In this document: positions 36,151 to 46,851 of the stretch, in pieces
Layout of the letters: the number at the start of each line of letters is the position of its first letter
Position numbering within the stretch: position 1 is the stretch's first letter
Assembly: GCA_947501845.1 (NCBI GenBank)
Contig: CANMXP010000005.1
Span: 1-64,000, forward strand
DNA length: 64,000 bases
Origin: an uncultured Flavobacteriaceae bacterium
GTDB taxonomy: Bacteria; Bacteroidota; Bacteroidia; Flavobacteriales; Flavobacteriaceae
Direction of reading: 5' to 3'
Notes under the pieces: generated by a model
The model's input: the letters and a program-made list of their open reading frames with translations, nothing else
What the model was told of the DNA's origin: nothing
The model's database searches: none
Translations under genes and position numbers: made by a program

Positions 36151-39100
36151 ATGAAAAAAACAACTTTTACTGCTTTTTTCATGTTTTTTGGTATGCTTGC
36201 TTTTTCGCAGGTAACAACATCAAACATAAAAGGGCTAATTTTAGATGAAAAATCTCAGCCACTTCCAGGCGCAAATGTACTTGCTGTCCATACACCAACA
36301 GGTACTAAATATGGAGCAGCAACAAATTTTGATGGAAGGTTTAACTTATTAAATTTAAGAGTAGGGGGGCCTTATACTATTACTGTTAGCTTTATTGGTT
36401 ATCGAGAGCAATCGTATAACAATGTGTTTTTAACCTTAGGTAAAACACAAAATCTTGATATAACCTTAGCAGCAGATAATGAAGAATTAGATGCTGTAGT
36501 TATTCAAGGTTCTGGAGGTACAGGCACATTTGGTAGTGACCGTACAGGAGCAGAAACAAGTGTAGGACGAAGAGAATTAACACGATTGCCTACCATTTCA
36601 AGATCGGCTGCAGATTTTACCAGATTAGAACCATCTGCAAGTGGTAATTCTTTTGGAGGAAGAAACGACCAGTATAATAACTTCTCTTTAGATGGTGCTA
36701 TTTTTAATAACCCTTTTGGTTTAGATGCACCAACTGTAGGAGGGCAAACTAACGCACAGCCTATTTCGTTAGATGCGATAGACCAAATCTCAGTATCAAC
36801 TGCGCCGTATGATGTTACCCAATCGGGGTTTACAGGAGCTTCTGTAAATGCTGTTACAAAGAGTGGAACAAACGAATTTCACGGTACGGTTTATGGCTTC
36901 TTTAGAAATCAAGACTTAACAGGCGGAAAGATAAAGGGCGAAGATGTTACAAAACCAGATTTAGAACAGGTACAATATGGTGTTAGTATTGGAGGCCCTA
37001 TAGTTAAAGATAAATTGTTCTTTTTTGCCAATTTTGAAAAAGATGATAGAACAGATTTAGGAACCAACGGCTGGATACCTAATACAGGTTCGGGAGCAAT
37101 TAACGAATCTAGAGTTAGTGCTAGTGATTTAATGGATGTCTCTAATGCTTTAGAGACATTAGGTTACAACACAGGCGCATATCAAGGGTTTACTTATGCA
37201 TCAGAGTCAACCAAAGGGATTTTTAAATTAGATTGGAATATTAATGATAATAACCGATTGGCTATTATCTATAATTTTTTAAACGCGTCTAAAGAGAAAC
37301 CAGCACACCCTACGGCATTAGGTGTTAGAGGGCCTAGTTTTACAACACTTCAGTTTGAAAACTCTGGATACGAAATAAATAATGGCTTACAATCGGTGCA
37401 GTTAGAGTTGAACTCAACCTTATCTGATGAGATGACTAATAAATTTCAAGTTGGTTACACCCATTTTGACGATTTTAGAGATCCATTATCGGCTCCAGCA
37501 CCAGCTATTACTATTCAAGATGGTAGTGGTTCTAATTATATTATTGCTGGTCACGAACCATTTTCTATTAATAATAGACTCGATCAAAAAGTATTCCAAC
37601 TTACCAATAATTTAAACGTAGTTAAAGGAAATCACACATTTACAATCGGATTTTCTTTTGAAAAATTTCAATTTGATAACTCTTTTAATTTAGGAGCTTT
37701 TGGTTATGATGAAGATGGTGATTTTAATCAGGAGGTGGGCGCATTTGCTGCTTATCCAGATTTGAATGCTTTTTTTACCGATGTGAATGATGGTACATTA
37801 GCAGCTGCATTAGCTAATGCTCAAAATGTCTTTGATGCTAATAATGCTTTGCCCGATGGTGAAGGATGGTCTTTAGCAGAGACGAACGTTGGGCAATTGG
37901 CATTCTATGTGCAAGATGAATGGAACGTAAACGATAACTTTAAATTAACTTATGGTATTAGGTTCGATAAGCCATTATATTTTGATACCAAAGATAAAAT
38001 TGATGAGAATATAGCAAGAAAGCCTTTTACTTTCGATCCTACAATTCCATATTTCAATCCTAACACAAATCAGGAAACTTTAATAGACTCAAGAACATTA
38101 CCAGATAATAAATTCCTTATTTCTCCACGTTTAGGTTTTAACTGGGATGTTAATGGTGAAAGTAAAACACAAATACGTGGTGGTTCAGGAATATTTACAG
38201 GACGTTTCCCATTTGTATGGCTAGGAAACCAAGTACAAGGCTTGGATTTCTTCTTTTATCAGGTTGTGGATCCAGAGTTTAAATGGCCACAAGTATGGCG
38301 TACTAACATAGGGGCAGATCATAAACTAGAAAATGGTATCATTTTAACTGGAGATGTATCTTATACTAAAGATATCAATGGGGCACACGTACAAAACTGG
38401 GGATTAAGAAACCCATCAGGTACGCTTAATGCACCAGGAGACAACAGACCTATTTATTTACCTGCGGATAGAGGCAATAATGCCTATGTTTTTACAAATT
38501 CGGATGAAGGACGTATCTGGAATGCGAGTTTAAAGGCACAAAAAACGTTTGAGAATGGTATTTATGCCAGCTTGGCTTATAACTATTTAAATGCTAAAGA
38601 TGTGAACTCTATAGAGGCCGAAATTACTGGTGATGCTTTCGATTTTAATCCTAACCTAGGTAACGCCAATAATGATGTATTGTCTTATTCTAAATATGGA
38701 GATACACACCGTTTTATAGGGGTTGCCAGTAAAAAATGGACCTATTCAAATGATAAAATGGCGACTACAATTTCTACATTTTGTGAGTACGCACAAGGAG
38801 GACGTTTTAACTATACCTATGCTGGTAATATAAATGGAGATAGTTCCTTTCAAAACAATGATCTTATTTATATTCCAACGGCAAGCGAAGTACAACAAAT
38901 GCAATTCTCTGGTGCTGGACAAGCTGAAGCTTTTGAAAGATTTATTCAACAAGATGATTATTTAAGTGAAAATAGAGGTCGTTATTTTGAAAGATATGGT
39001 GCTTTATCTCCATGGAGAAGCAGATGGGATGTTAAAATTTTACAAGATTTTAAATTTAATGTTAGTGAAGAAAAAACGAATACATTGCAACTAAGTATTG

Positions 39101-39300
39101 ATATTCTTAATTTTGGAAACTTTATTAATTCCGATTGGGGTGTGATAGATGTACCTAACAATTTGTCGCCTATAGGTGTTGATACTTCTGGTGCTACACC
39201 TGTTTATACTTTTGATGAAACGTTGGCTAATTCTTTTGGATCTGATTCAAGTTTAGCTTCCAGATGGCAAATGCAATTTGGACTACGTTATATTTTCTAA
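36151..39300 (+). CDS. Oar-like TonB-dependent receptor
   Basis: A 1049-aa outer-membrane receptor with a signal peptide (residues 1-20, ending AFSQ). A carboxypeptidase-regulatory-like beta-sandwich (about 27-112) comes next, then the plug domain (about 125-240; GRRELTRLPTISRSAADFTRLEP and SLDGAIFNN) and a large 22-strand barrel ending in MQFGLRYIF. The layout, without SusD beside it, matches Oar-like receptors rather than SusC. Substrate is unknown. A 6-bp inverted repeat (ACTATG-cacg-CATAGT, 36111-36126) lies just upstream. It stands alone between the ribosomal operon and a DUF6495 gene. Confidence 0.93.
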   Translation: MKKTTFTAFFMFFGMLAFSQVTTSNIKGLILDEKSQPLPGANVLAVHTPTGTKYGAATNFDGRFNLLNLRVGGPYTITVSFIGYREQSYNNVFLTLGKTQNLDITLAADNEELDAVVIQGSGGTGTFGSDRTGAETSVGRRELTRLPTISRSAADFTRLEPSASGNSFGGRNDQYNNFSLDGAIFNNPFGLDAPTVGGQTNAQPISLDAIDQISVSTAPYDVTQSGFTGASVNAVTKSGTNEFHGTVYGFFRNQDLTGGKIKGEDVTKPDLEQVQYGVSIGGPIVKDKLFFFANFEKDDRTDLGTNGWIPNTGSGAINESRVSASDLMDVSNALETLGYNTGAYQGFTYASESTKGIFKLDWNINDNNRLAIIYNFLNASKEKPAHPTALGVRGPSFTTLQFENSGYEINNGLQSVQLELNSTLSDEMTNKFQVGYTHFDDFRDPLSAPAPAITIQDGSGSNYIIAGHEPFSINNRLDQKVFQLTNNLNVVKGNHTFTIGFSFEKFQFDNSFNLGAFGYDEDGDFNQEVGAFAAYPDLNAFFTDVNDGTLAAALANAQNVFDANNALPDGEGWSLAETNVGQLAFYVQDEWNVNDNFKLTYGIRFDKPLYFDTKDKIDENIARKPFTFDPTIPYFNPNTNQETLIDSRTLPDNKFLISPRLGFNWDVNGESKTQIRGGSGIFTGRFPFVWLGNQVQGLDFFFYQVVDPEFKWPQVWRTNIGADHKLENGIILTGDVSYTKDINGAHVQNWGLRNPSGTLNAPGDNRPIYLPADRGNNAYVFTNSDEGRIWNASLKAQKTFENGIYASLAYNYLNAKDVNSIEAEITGDAFDFNPNLGNANNDVLSYSKYGDTHRFIGVASKKWTYSNDKMATTISTFCEYAQGGRFNYTYAGNINGDSSFQNNDLIYIPTASEVQQMQFSGAGQAEAFERFIQQDDYLSENRGRYFERYGALSPWRSRWDVKILQDFKFNVSEEKTNTLQLSIDILNFGNFINSDWGVIDVPNNLSPIGVDTSGATPVYTFDETLANSFGSDSSLASRWQMQFGLRYIF

Positions 39301-39322
39301 AAATAATAACAGATATATTCTT

Positions 39323-39359
39323 AAATTTGCGCTCCTAATTAAGGGGCGCAATTTTTTTT
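39323..39359 (+). terminator. terminator after the Oar-like receptor gene
   Basis: The stem pairs TTGCGCTCCT with AGGGGCGCAA around an AATTA loop (one T-G pair) and is followed by eight T. It is 23 bp after the receptor stop codon. Confidence 0.8.
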
Positions 39360-39455
39360 AGTGAAACTCGGGTTTTAGGAATTCTTAAACGAACCAAAAA
39401 CTTATAAGTTGAACTTAATCCCAACAAACAAGGGATCTTATAAATTAATTTTTTA

Positions 39456-39923
39456 ATGAAGTATTCAAGACTTACCAAAGAGCAATTTGAAGAATTGCAC
39501 CAGGAGTTTATCAACTTTTTGGCAACACAATCTATAACAGCCGATGAGTGGGCTAATCTTAAAACTAACAAGCCAGATTTGGCAGAAATGGAGTTGGATG
39601 TGTTTAGTGACCTTATCTGGGAAGGTGTTTTAAACAAAGCGGAATATTTAGAACACATATCGCCACAGCATATGTATTTATTTCGTTTAGGAGACGATAA
39701 AATGAATGCACTGGTAGTTACTCTGAAAAATGAAGTAGATATTACCACTAAAGAAGGGTATAATTGGCTTCGTGAAAACTTAATGGATGAAAATGTTGAG
39801 TTCTTACAAGCAGACAAAGACTATACGGACGATAAAAACATGGACAAGTTTAAAATGATAGAACAAGGTGCCGTTATTACTAAGGGTGATTTGTACAAGT
39901 ATTTTGATAAGATAATAAATTAG
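39456..39923 (+). CDS. DUF6495 family protein
   Basis: A 155-aa acidic cytosolic protein. The start MKYSRLTKEQFEELHQEFIN and the core FLATQSITADEW, then MELDVFSDLIWEGVL and AEYLEHISPQHMYLF, fit the DUF6495 family known from Bacteroidota. It has no signal peptide, membrane helix or enzyme motif. Its function is unknown. It stands between the receptor gene and hisS and is separated from hisS by a repeat-like intergenic stretch. Confidence 0.8.
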   Translation: MKYSRLTKEQFEELHQEFINFLATQSITADEWANLKTNKPDLAEMELDVFSDLIWEGVLNKAEYLEHISPQHMYLFRLGDDKMNALVVTLKNEVDITTKEGYNWLRENLMDENVEFLQADKDYTDDKNMDKFKMIEQGAVITKGDLYKYFDKIIN

Positions 39924-40270
39924 TGTTTAGTCAGAGTGTTCAGTGGCATTTAATAGTTTGTTAATTAGAGTTTTCAACTGTTTTATTTAAGAAACTATGT
40001 GAATCCGAACTAGAGGAGCAAGGAGGAATCCCATCATACAGAGACGTCTCTCAAATTTATCTTGCAAAGTCGACGAGTTTTGTTGTCGGTTCTAGTGTAG
40101 TCGAGAACAAAACAAAATGGACGTAATTAAATAGAAGGTGATTTTTCTATTGAAAAAACTCGCAATAACAATTTCATTATATATTTTTGTCATTCCGTAC
40201 CAGATGCGGAATCTATCTAAAAAGAATTAATAATCATAAAATGAGATTTCTGCTTTAGCAGAAAATTACT
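39924..40270. repeat. intergenic region with dispersed-repeat-like hairpins
   Basis: No gene is visible. There are two repeat-like elements. One spans about 40079-40116 and pairs GTTTTGTT with AACAAAAC around a TAGTGTAGTCGAG core. The other spans about 40190-40262: gtcattccgtaccagatgcg forms an ATTCCG/CGGAAT hairpin, and TTTCTGC-TTTA-GCAGAAA forms a second hairpin. The second resembles the GTCATTCCG...GCAGGAATGAC palindromic repeats dispersed in Flavobacteriaceae genomes, and looks like a decayed copy. hisS begins right after it. Confidence 0.5.
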
Positions 40271-41641
40271 ATGGCTCAAAAACCAAGCATACCAAAAGGC
40301 ACCAGAGACTTTAATCCAGAACAAGTAACCAAGCGGAATTATATATTTAATACCATTCGTAGTGCTTTTGAAACGTTTGGGTTTCAACCTATAGAAACGC
40401 CAAGTTTTGAAAACTCCAATACCTTAATGGGGAAATATGGGGAAGAAGGTGATCGTTTGATTTTTAAGATTTTAAATTCAGGAGATTATTTATCGAAAGC
40501 CAATAATGAAGCCTATGATACAAAAAACTCCAATAAATTAACGTCAAGTATATCAGAAAAAGCACTCCGTTATGACTTAACAGTGCCTTTTGCGCGTTAC
40601 GTAGTACAGCATCAAAATGAAATCGAGTTTCCATTTAAACGTTACCAAATTCAGCCAGTTTGGAGGGCAGATAGACCACAAAAAGGACGTTTTAGAGAGT
40701 TTTTTCAATGTGATGCAGATGTGGTTGGCTCTAAGTCCTTATGGCAAGAAGTTGAGTTTATTCAATTGTATGATAAAGTTTTTTCAGCATTAAAGCTTGA
40801 TGGGGTGACCATAAAAATTAATAACAGAAAAATACTTTCTGGAATTGCTGAAGTGATTGGTGCTTCAGATAAACTAATAGATTTTACAGTTGCGCTGGAT
40901 AAATTGGATAAAATAGGCGAAGAGAAGGTAAAAGAAGAAATGTTAGGGAAAGGTATTTCAGAAGTTGGGATTGAAAAGCTTCAACCTTTATTTACCTTAT
41001 CAGGATCTTTTGAGTCCCAAATAGACAGTTTAAAGAGTATTCTTAGTACATCGGAAGAAGGACAAAAAGGTATTGAAGAATTAGCCTTTATAAATGTAGC
41101 GATTAAAGCATTGGGCTTGTTGACAGCAAGCTTACAACTAGATGTCACTTTGGCCCGTGGATTAAACTACTATACAGGTGCTATTTTTGAAGTAGCAGCA
41201 CCAGAAGGTGTAAACATGGGTTCTATTGGTGGCGGTGGTCGCTATGATGACCTAACAGGCATTTTTGGAATGAAGGATGTAAGTGGTGTGGGGATTAGTT
41301 TTGGTTTAGATAGAATCTATTTGGTTCTTGAAGAATTGGGGCTATTTCCAGAAACAGTCGATAAAAATGTTGAGGTACTTTTTATAAATTTTGGAGAAAA
41401 AGAAGCTTTGTTTAGTTTAAAAGCTATTAATAACTTACGATTGCAGGGCATAAACTCCGAATTGTATCCTGATGCAGCCAAAATGAAAAAACAAATGAAT
41501 TATGCCAATAAGCGTGCTATTCCGTATGTGGTTTTAGTAGGTGAGGAGGAAGTGACTTCAAATACTTATACATTAAAAAATATGATTTCTGGAGAGCAGC
41601 AAAAAGTGTCTTTGGAAGCATTGATTGATCTAGTAAAATAA
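40271..41641 (+). CDS. hisS: histidyl-tRNA synthetase
   Basis: A 456-aa class II aminoacyl-tRNA synthetase that charges tRNA-His. Motif 1 lies at about 40-60 (PIETPSFEN). Motif 2 is at about 125-145 ([18 protein letters not shown]). The histidine loop [14 protein letters not shown] is at about 296-309 and motif 3 [13 protein letters not shown] at about 338-350. The anticodon-binding domain occupies about 365-456. The ATG directly follows the decayed repeat. Expected length and all motifs are present. Confidence 0.97.
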   Translation: MAQKPSIPKGTRDFNPEQVTKRNYIFNTIRSAFETFGFQPIETPSFENSNTLMGKYGEEGDRLIFKILNSGDYLSKANNEAYDTKNSNKLTSSISEKALRYDLTVPFARYVVQHQNEIEFPFKRYQIQPVWRADRPQKGRFREFFQCDADVVGSKSLWQEVEFIQLYDKVFSALKLDGVTIKINNRKILSGIAEVIGASDKLIDFTVALDKLDKIGEEKVKEEMLGKGISEVGIEKLQPLFTLSGSFESQIDSLKSILSTSEEGQKGIEELAFINVAIKALGLLTASLQLDVTLARGLNYYTGAIFEVAAPEGVNMGSIGGGGRYDDLTGIFGMKDVSGVGISFGLDRIYLVLEELGLFPETVDKNVEVLFINFGEKEALFSLKAINNLRLQGINSELYPDAAKMKKQMNYANKRAIPYVVLVGEEEVTSNTYTLKNMISGEQQKVSLEALIDLVK

Positions 41642-41643
41642 AT

Positions 41644-41675
41644 AAAAAAGAGTCCTAAAAATTAATTTAGGACTC
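41644..41675 (-). terminator. terminator of the 1633-aa surface protein gene
   Basis: The stem GAGTCCTAAA (41650-41659) pairs with TTTAGGACTC (41666-41675). On the minus strand a T-run follows it. It lies between hisS and the convergent surface-protein gene and may also stop hisS transcripts. Confidence 0.75.
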
Positions 41676-41743
41676 AAAGTATAGTTAAGTAAAATGTAGA
41701 TTAAAGGTTTAAGCGACTAACTCAAATAAATAAACTCAACTAT

Positions 41744-44700
41744 CTATTTTATTAATACTTTTTTAGAAATCGTTCCGTGTTCGGTTTGTATTTTCAATAT
41801 ATAATTTCCTGCTTTTATTTGACTGGCATTATACATGATGTGTCTTTCATTGGTGTTGGTTTCAAATTTAAATAATGATTGTCCTAGTATATTAAGCATT
41901 TCAACAGACTCTATTCGTTTTGAAGCTGGGTTATTGATAATGATACTATTCTCTTCATTGGAGAAATGAGCATCTATTAAATTGATCTCAATGTCATTCA
42001 CTTCTAAGGTTTTTTGAGTTTTAGAGAAGGTGATTTCAAAACGATTTAAATATTCGCCAGCTACTAGATAAGTTTTGTAATCACTTAGTTTTAAGTTTTG
42101 GTACATGCCCAATTCTTTATCATGTAAATAAATCTCTAAATTTTCAGGTACATTTTCTAATTTATCGATGGTTATGCTATTAAACCCATCCTTTTTAGTA
42201 TGAACTCCTAGTGGAATAATAGTTTGATCATTAATAGCATCAATACCTTGAATAGTGAATTTTTCGTTATTAATCATCCAATACATATCATCTGCTTGGG
42301 TATCTATATATTTTGAGTCGTAACCCCAATCGTAATTAACAGAAGCATTTTCATCAACAGTAATCAATAACTGTCTATGTATTTCATTAATAGAATTAAA
42401 ACCAATTCGTAATTTCATTCTAGTGTCCCCCGTATTGGATTTATTAGTGAATTTTGCCTTATTTTTCTTTGTATTGGATGATTTTACAAATAATGAGTTG
42501 CTACCATCTTCGGTTTGAAAAACGCGCTGTCCGTTGTTAAATTTAATAGTCCCAGCATTTTCGGCAGTAACGAAAAAACCTTGGGCTACAGGAATGTATC
42601 TACCAGGCGTTTTGGTTGGAGTGCCTCCAGAAGCTACATCTGGATCGTTTGTACCTTTTGATGCTGCAGGAACACCTCCCGAAAGCGAGTACGTTGCATA
42701 ACCACCTTGATATTCACGAAGAATATGAGAACCGCCGCCCCAATGTTCCCAGAAATATAATGTTCCCGTTGTAGAACCTGATCCAGCAATAGTAGGGCCA
42801 TTATCTAGTATAAACTGAACAGCGTCTATAGCTGACGGGTAGGGGTTACCAACTAAATAGTCATTTCCAGAACTAATATTTAGGGTAATATCGCCATTAT
42901 TAGGTTTACCGTTTAGCACATAGTTTTGTGGGGTACTAATTGTACCAGTTCCAGGACCTTTCATTGTAAACCCCTCGCCTGCTAGCAATGTTCCTGTGCT
43001 GCGTACATGTTGCCATTTTGAGTAATTATCTGATTGTTGATTACTAAATTTCCAGATCCAATAGTCAGAGATTCCTAAGGGCGAGGCAGTACCATTATAT
43101 CCCGAGGTTAAGAAATTAACATTAGTAAATACATCGGGTAACCTATAACTATTGTTGTTCGTTGAATTATTAGGAACCCCTACAGGAGATGACCAATAAT
43201 TATAGGTGTAAGTGTCGGCAGTTCCTTGCTGATCTTTTTCTAGCGTTCCAGAACTAGTAACATCAAGTATACTGTCTTCTGTTTGTACTAATTGTGATTC
43301 ACCTTCTAAATCGATTTCGCCATCTAATTTTAAATACCAGGAGTTTATCAAACCAGAATCTCCATCAACTTCTAATTTGCTTCCACTGTCTAAAATTAAG
43401 CCAACTGTTGTAAGATCTGTACTGGTACGTAAATTCCCTTTTAGTTGAATTATGGCACAATTAGGGGTTGTACTGCTTATGTCCCATAAATTGCCTTGCT
43501 CCCAATTACTGGAATCGGTCCAATCACCACTACATGAAGATGTTGTAACATAGGGTAGTGGGGCAGTTTGCCCGTCGATTATTTTTGAATTATAAATTCT
43601 AGCTCCAGAGCTCACATCTATAGAAGCTGTTGTTAAGTCATCAATAATATTATCTTTATAAGTGTCTAGTCTGTAATAACGTTGTAACGACGACCAACTT
43701 AAAGGTGTATTATTTGCAGTATCAACAAAATCTGTTATGTCTAATGGAATAATAGTTCCTCTAACGATACCAGCATTGTTTTCAATTTCTTGGTGGACCA
43801 TTTTATGAAGCTCATTTTCAGATAATGCTTTGCTGAATAAACGGATCTCATCTAAAAAACCTTTAAAATAATATTGGTCTACTGCTGCCCGCTTTCCTAT
43901 AGTAAAAAGACTGGAGTCGGTGTTTAAATTTCCTGATTTTGAGGTGCTAGCGACTTCTTCTCCGTTTACATAAAGTTTTAATAAACCATTTGTATCACTA
44001 TATGTAGACGCAACGTGTACCCATTGATCGGTTGGTAGGGCAGTACCGCTATTTAAAGTTGTACCGCTAGCGTGAACAAATAGTCTATTATCTGGGTATA
44101 ACCTCAAATAGAAGTTACCTTGACCAAATAATATTCTAATACCACTTCCAGTTGGGTCTATTTTTATCCATCCCATTAATGAAATTTCAGACCAACCACT
44201 AATGATTGATGTATCCTGAGCATAGTCATTTCGACCATCAAAATACAATTGTAATTTTCTGTCCAGATCTCTTGGAGAGCCAAAAATGGTATCGTCTGTG
44301 TCAAATAAATCAAGAATACCATCGCCTTCAATGTCGTTAGTATCATCAATTATACCATCGTTATTTCCATCTAAACTGGCATATAAGGTGTGTGAGATAT
44401 CATAAGTTGACCCATCTGAGGTCACATCCGTATAATCGGGAATATGGTCATTATCTGTATCTGCTACATAATTTTCCCAACCTGATCCAGTTGAGCCTTG
44501 ATTTGAATTACCGTAGCCTGTGGCGAACGTACTTCCATTAAAGAAATCATATAAATCTAAAATACCATCGGTAAAATATTCAGAAACACCATCAGAGTTA
44601 ATATCTGTTTCTCTAACAGCGTCTGTATCTGTTCCGTCGCCTACACCATCTCCAGTAATATCACCATCTCCATTTTGATAGGTAGCACTTCCAGAGTTAG

Positions 44701-46645
44701 TGGCTCCAGATTCATCTACATCAAAAATAGTATCGTTATCAGAGTCTAAATCTAAGTAGTTAGGCGTACCATCACCATCTGAATCTAATACACTGTTCCC
44801 TTCACTCAAATCATGCATCCCGTTATTGTTGGAATCTACCCAACCACTACTGTTGGTTAGCGTAGCGTTACCATCACTATAACTTCCTAAACCAGCTTCT
44901 ACAACATCTGGAATACCGTCATTATCTGAGTCTAAGTCAAAGATATCTGCAACACCATCACCATCAGTATCACATAATGTTTGTGATATAACAATATCGT
45001 CTATGGCCAGGTCATTACCAGCACCCCCAACTTCATTATTAATGAAGTATACATAAAACTCACTTACATTAAAAGTTAGGTTTGCTGTAAATTGATGCCA
45101 GCTCCCAGCTGGGTCGCCATTTATTGAAGGCGGAATATCTCCTGTGGTTATTGAGGCTAGAACATTATTATTAACATCTCTAAATTCTACTAGTATATCT
45201 GGTCTAAGTCTGGTTGCTATACCTGGGGCATCTGTTGTATCTAAATTTAAAACCCAAAAACTGTACGTAATAGGGATGTTGGGTAAAGAACCTATAATGG
45301 TTGCTGTATAAAAGGTTCCAGGATCATAAGAAGCATTAAACATAGCCATTCTCCCGTTGGTATCACCAGAAGTATGATCTTCTCCTGTGTACCAATAGTT
45401 ATCTGCCCAGCTTGCGACTTCACCATTTGGCGTATCGTTCGTTCCGTCACCATCTCCAGCTTTATAGTATACAACATATTCGCCGTCACTTAAATTATTA
45501 TCATTCAAGTTTGGGCATGTTGTTGTACTGGTACCAAAAGTTCCATCTTCATAGCAATAGGTTGTTTCCGCATCGTAAGTGGTATTGATAGTTGCTCTAT
45601 TACCTTCTCCAAAGGTTTCATTTAAAAATTTATAATTCGTTGTTTTAGATATTGATGAGGCACTACATAATGATTCTTCTTCCGAATCAGGAATACCGTC
45701 ATTATCATCATCAATATCAACATTATCTAGTATACCATCTCCATCACTATCAAAAAAATTCTGTTCTGAGCGTGCTTCTATATCAAATTGATATGAAGCT
45801 TCATCAGAATCATTGTTGGTAATAGTTACTGTACACGTTTTTGTTCCTAAAGTAGACGGGGTGAACTGAATTGTAAAAGTTGTAGAACCAGTAGAAGGTG
45901 AAACTGGAGATGTGTAAAATGGTGTAATAATTGAAAAATCTGTGGTATTGGATAAAGCAATATTAGAAATAGTTAGATTACTACCGCCTTTATTGTAAAC
46001 AGTATAAGTTCTTGTAACCTGAGTACCAGAATTTGAAGTCCCAAAAGAGGTGTAATCTGAATTAGCTGGTGTTGTATCTCCATTTGAAATGGATAACCCA
46101 TTACCTTCAACATCTATTTCAGGTGCTGAAACTTTTATTAATATATCATCAAAATAGCTATATTCTCCATTATCACCCGATGTACTACTAAATCTAAATT
46201 GAGCATTGGAGGCAAGTCCGCTATTAATGGTTTGATAAAAAGTATAGACATAGTTGTTTGATGTAAAATCTGTTCCTAATACATATGTTTTTATTGTAGA
46301 CCAACTCGACCCGTTATAATATTGTAATGAAAAACCTTCTCCTGTATCTATATTACGACCTATAAAAGAAAAAGAAAAATCTATAGAGCTGTATGCCGAG
46401 AGATTTAATACGGGAGATGTGGTATAGTTTTGTGAGGTGTCATTGTCTTTGGAGTAAATAGATTGCGTTCCGTTACTGGCGTATATAGGGTTTGTGTTTA
46501 AACCAGAATCGGAGCCACCGTCTGTCCAACCTTGTAATCCGCTTTCAAAATCATATGAAGAAATGGTTTGCGATGTAGCATTGAAGGACATGTACATGCT
46601 AAATATAAGTACCATCAGTGTATATCTGCGGGTCATATTTTTCAT
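41744..46645 (-). CDS. giant T9SS surface protein with TSP3 repeats and LamG
   Basis: A 1633-aa exported multi-domain protein. It has a signal peptide (1-25), a MAM/jelly-roll-like domain (about 27-172; YDFESGLQGWTDGGSDSG) and a choice-of-anchor-D-type Ig-like domain (about 175-290). Calcium-binding thrombospondin type 3 repeats follow (DSDGDGILDN, DDDNDGIPDSEE, DTDGDGVADIFDLD, about 298-860 with a second jelly-roll domain at 335-550). A LamG domain (about 880-1010) and a T9SS type A tail (about 1555-1633) complete it. From about residue 1040 to the end it matches the C-terminal half of the next upstream protein. It is probably a calcium-stabilised adhesin or glycan-binding protein. It has no catalytic domain I recognise. 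Confidence 0.85.
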   Translation of the reverse strand: MKNMTRRYTLMVLIFSMYMSFNATSQTISSYDFESGLQGWTDGGSDSGLNTNPIYASNGTQSIYSKDNDTSQNYTTSPVLNLSAYSSIDFSFSFIGRNIDTGEGFSLQYYNGSSWSTIKTYVLGTDFTSNNYVYTFYQTINSGLASNAQFRFSSTSGDNGEYSYFDDILIKVSAPEIDVEGNGLSISNGDTTPANSDYTSFGTSNSGTQVTRTYTVYNKGGSNLTISNIALSNTTDFSIITPFYTSPVSPSTGSTTFTIQFTPSTLGTKTCTVTITNNDSDEASYQFDIEARSEQNFFDSDGDGILDNVDIDDDNDGIPDSEEESLCSASSISKTTNYKFLNETFGEGNRATINTTYDAETTYCYEDGTFGTSTTTCPNLNDNNLSDGEYVVYYKAGDGDGTNDTPNGEVASWADNYWYTGEDHTSGDTNGRMAMFNASYDPGTFYTATIIGSLPNIPITYSFWVLNLDTTDAPGIATRLRPDILVEFRDVNNNVLASITTGDIPPSINGDPAGSWHQFTANLTFNVSEFYVYFINNEVGGAGNDLAIDDIVISQTLCDTDGDGVADIFDLDSDNDGIPDVVEAGLGSYSDGNATLTNSSGWVDSNNNGMHDLSEGNSVLDSDGDGTPNYLDLDSDNDTIFDVDESGATNSGSATYQNGDGDITGDGVGDGTDTDAVRETDINSDGVSEYFTDGILDLYDFFNGSTFATGYGNSNQGSTGSGWENYVADTDNDHIPDYTDVTSDGSTYDISHTLYASLDGNNDGIIDDTNDIEGDGILDLFDTDDTIFGSPRDLDRKLQLYFDGRNDYAQDTSIISGWSEISLMGWIKIDPTGSGIRILFGQGNFYLRLYPDNRLFVHASGTTLNSGTALPTDQWVHVASTYSDTNGLLKLYVNGEEVASTSKSGNLNTDSSLFTIGKRAAVDQYYFKGFLDEIRLFSKALSENELHKMVHQEIENNAGIVRGTIIPLDITDFVDTANNTPLSWSSLQRYYRLDTYKDNIIDDLTTASIDVSSGARIYNSKIIDGQTAPLPYVTTSSCSGDWTDSSNWEQGNLWDISSTTPNCAIIQLKGNLRTSTDLTTVGLILDSGSKLEVDGDSGLINSWYLKLDGEIDLEGESQLVQTEDSILDVTSSGTLEKDQQGTADTYTYNYWSSPVGVPNNSTNNNSYRLPDVFTNVNFLTSGYNGTASPLGISDYWIWKFSNQQSDNYSKWQHVRSTGTLLAGEGFTMKGPGTGTISTPQNYVLNGKPNNGDITLNISSGNDYLVGNPYPSAIDAVQFILDNGPTIAGSGSTTGTLYFWEHWGGGSHILREYQGGYATYSLSGGVPAASKGTNDPDVASGGTPTKTPGRYIPVAQGFFVTAENAGTIKFNNGQRVFQTEDGSNSLFVKSSNTKKNKAKFTNKSNTGDTRMKLRIGFNSINEIHRQLLITVDENASVNYDWGYDSKYIDTQADDMYWMINNEKFTIQGIDAINDQTIIPLGVHTKKDGFNSITIDKLENVPENLEIYLHDKELGMYQNLKLSDYKTYLVAGEYLNRFEITFSKTQKTLEVNDIEINLIDAHFSNEENSIIINNPASKRIESVEMLNILGQSLFKFETNTNERHIMYNASQIKAGNYILKIQTEHGTISKKVLIK

Positions 46646-46712
46646 AATATAGGTTAATTTAGTTTGGGGCTAAATGGTTGTTTATAAAATGTTTTATAAA
46701 CTAATTATGAAG

Positions 46713-46774
46713 CAAATATACATTTAATTTTGATTAAATAACGATTAAGTGTATAAAAAACACGATGAAACGTG
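46713..46774 (-). promoter_or_regulatory. promoter and tandem motif of the 1633-aa gene
   Basis: On the minus strand the -7 box TATATTTG (plus-strand complement 46713-46720) matches TAnnTTTG exactly and is followed by CTTCA, as at the 1734-aa gene. Upstream, ACGATTAAGTG (46741) and ACGATGAAACGTG (46762), read on the plus strand, form an imperfect direct repeat 21 bp apart. See the finding on tandem motifs. Confidence 0.5.
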
Positions 46775-46851
46775 ATTTTTTTGATGATTTAAAATAAAAT
46801 AGAAGGTGTTTTCTTGCTTATGTAAGTATAAATATGAGTATAAGTATTGAA

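Noticed and set aside
36151-39300. TonB-dependent receptor as a SusC partner for the sulfatase locus
   Set aside because: There is no SusD next to it, it is Oar-like, and housekeeping genes separate it from the locus.
39335-39817. Minus-strand reading frame of about 160 codons over the DUF6495 gene
   Set aside because: It is antisense to a family-like gene and reads as low-complexity Ser/Leu sequence.
45292-45489. Short frames inside the giant surface protein genes
   Set aside because: These are by-products of repetitive coding sequence in other frames.
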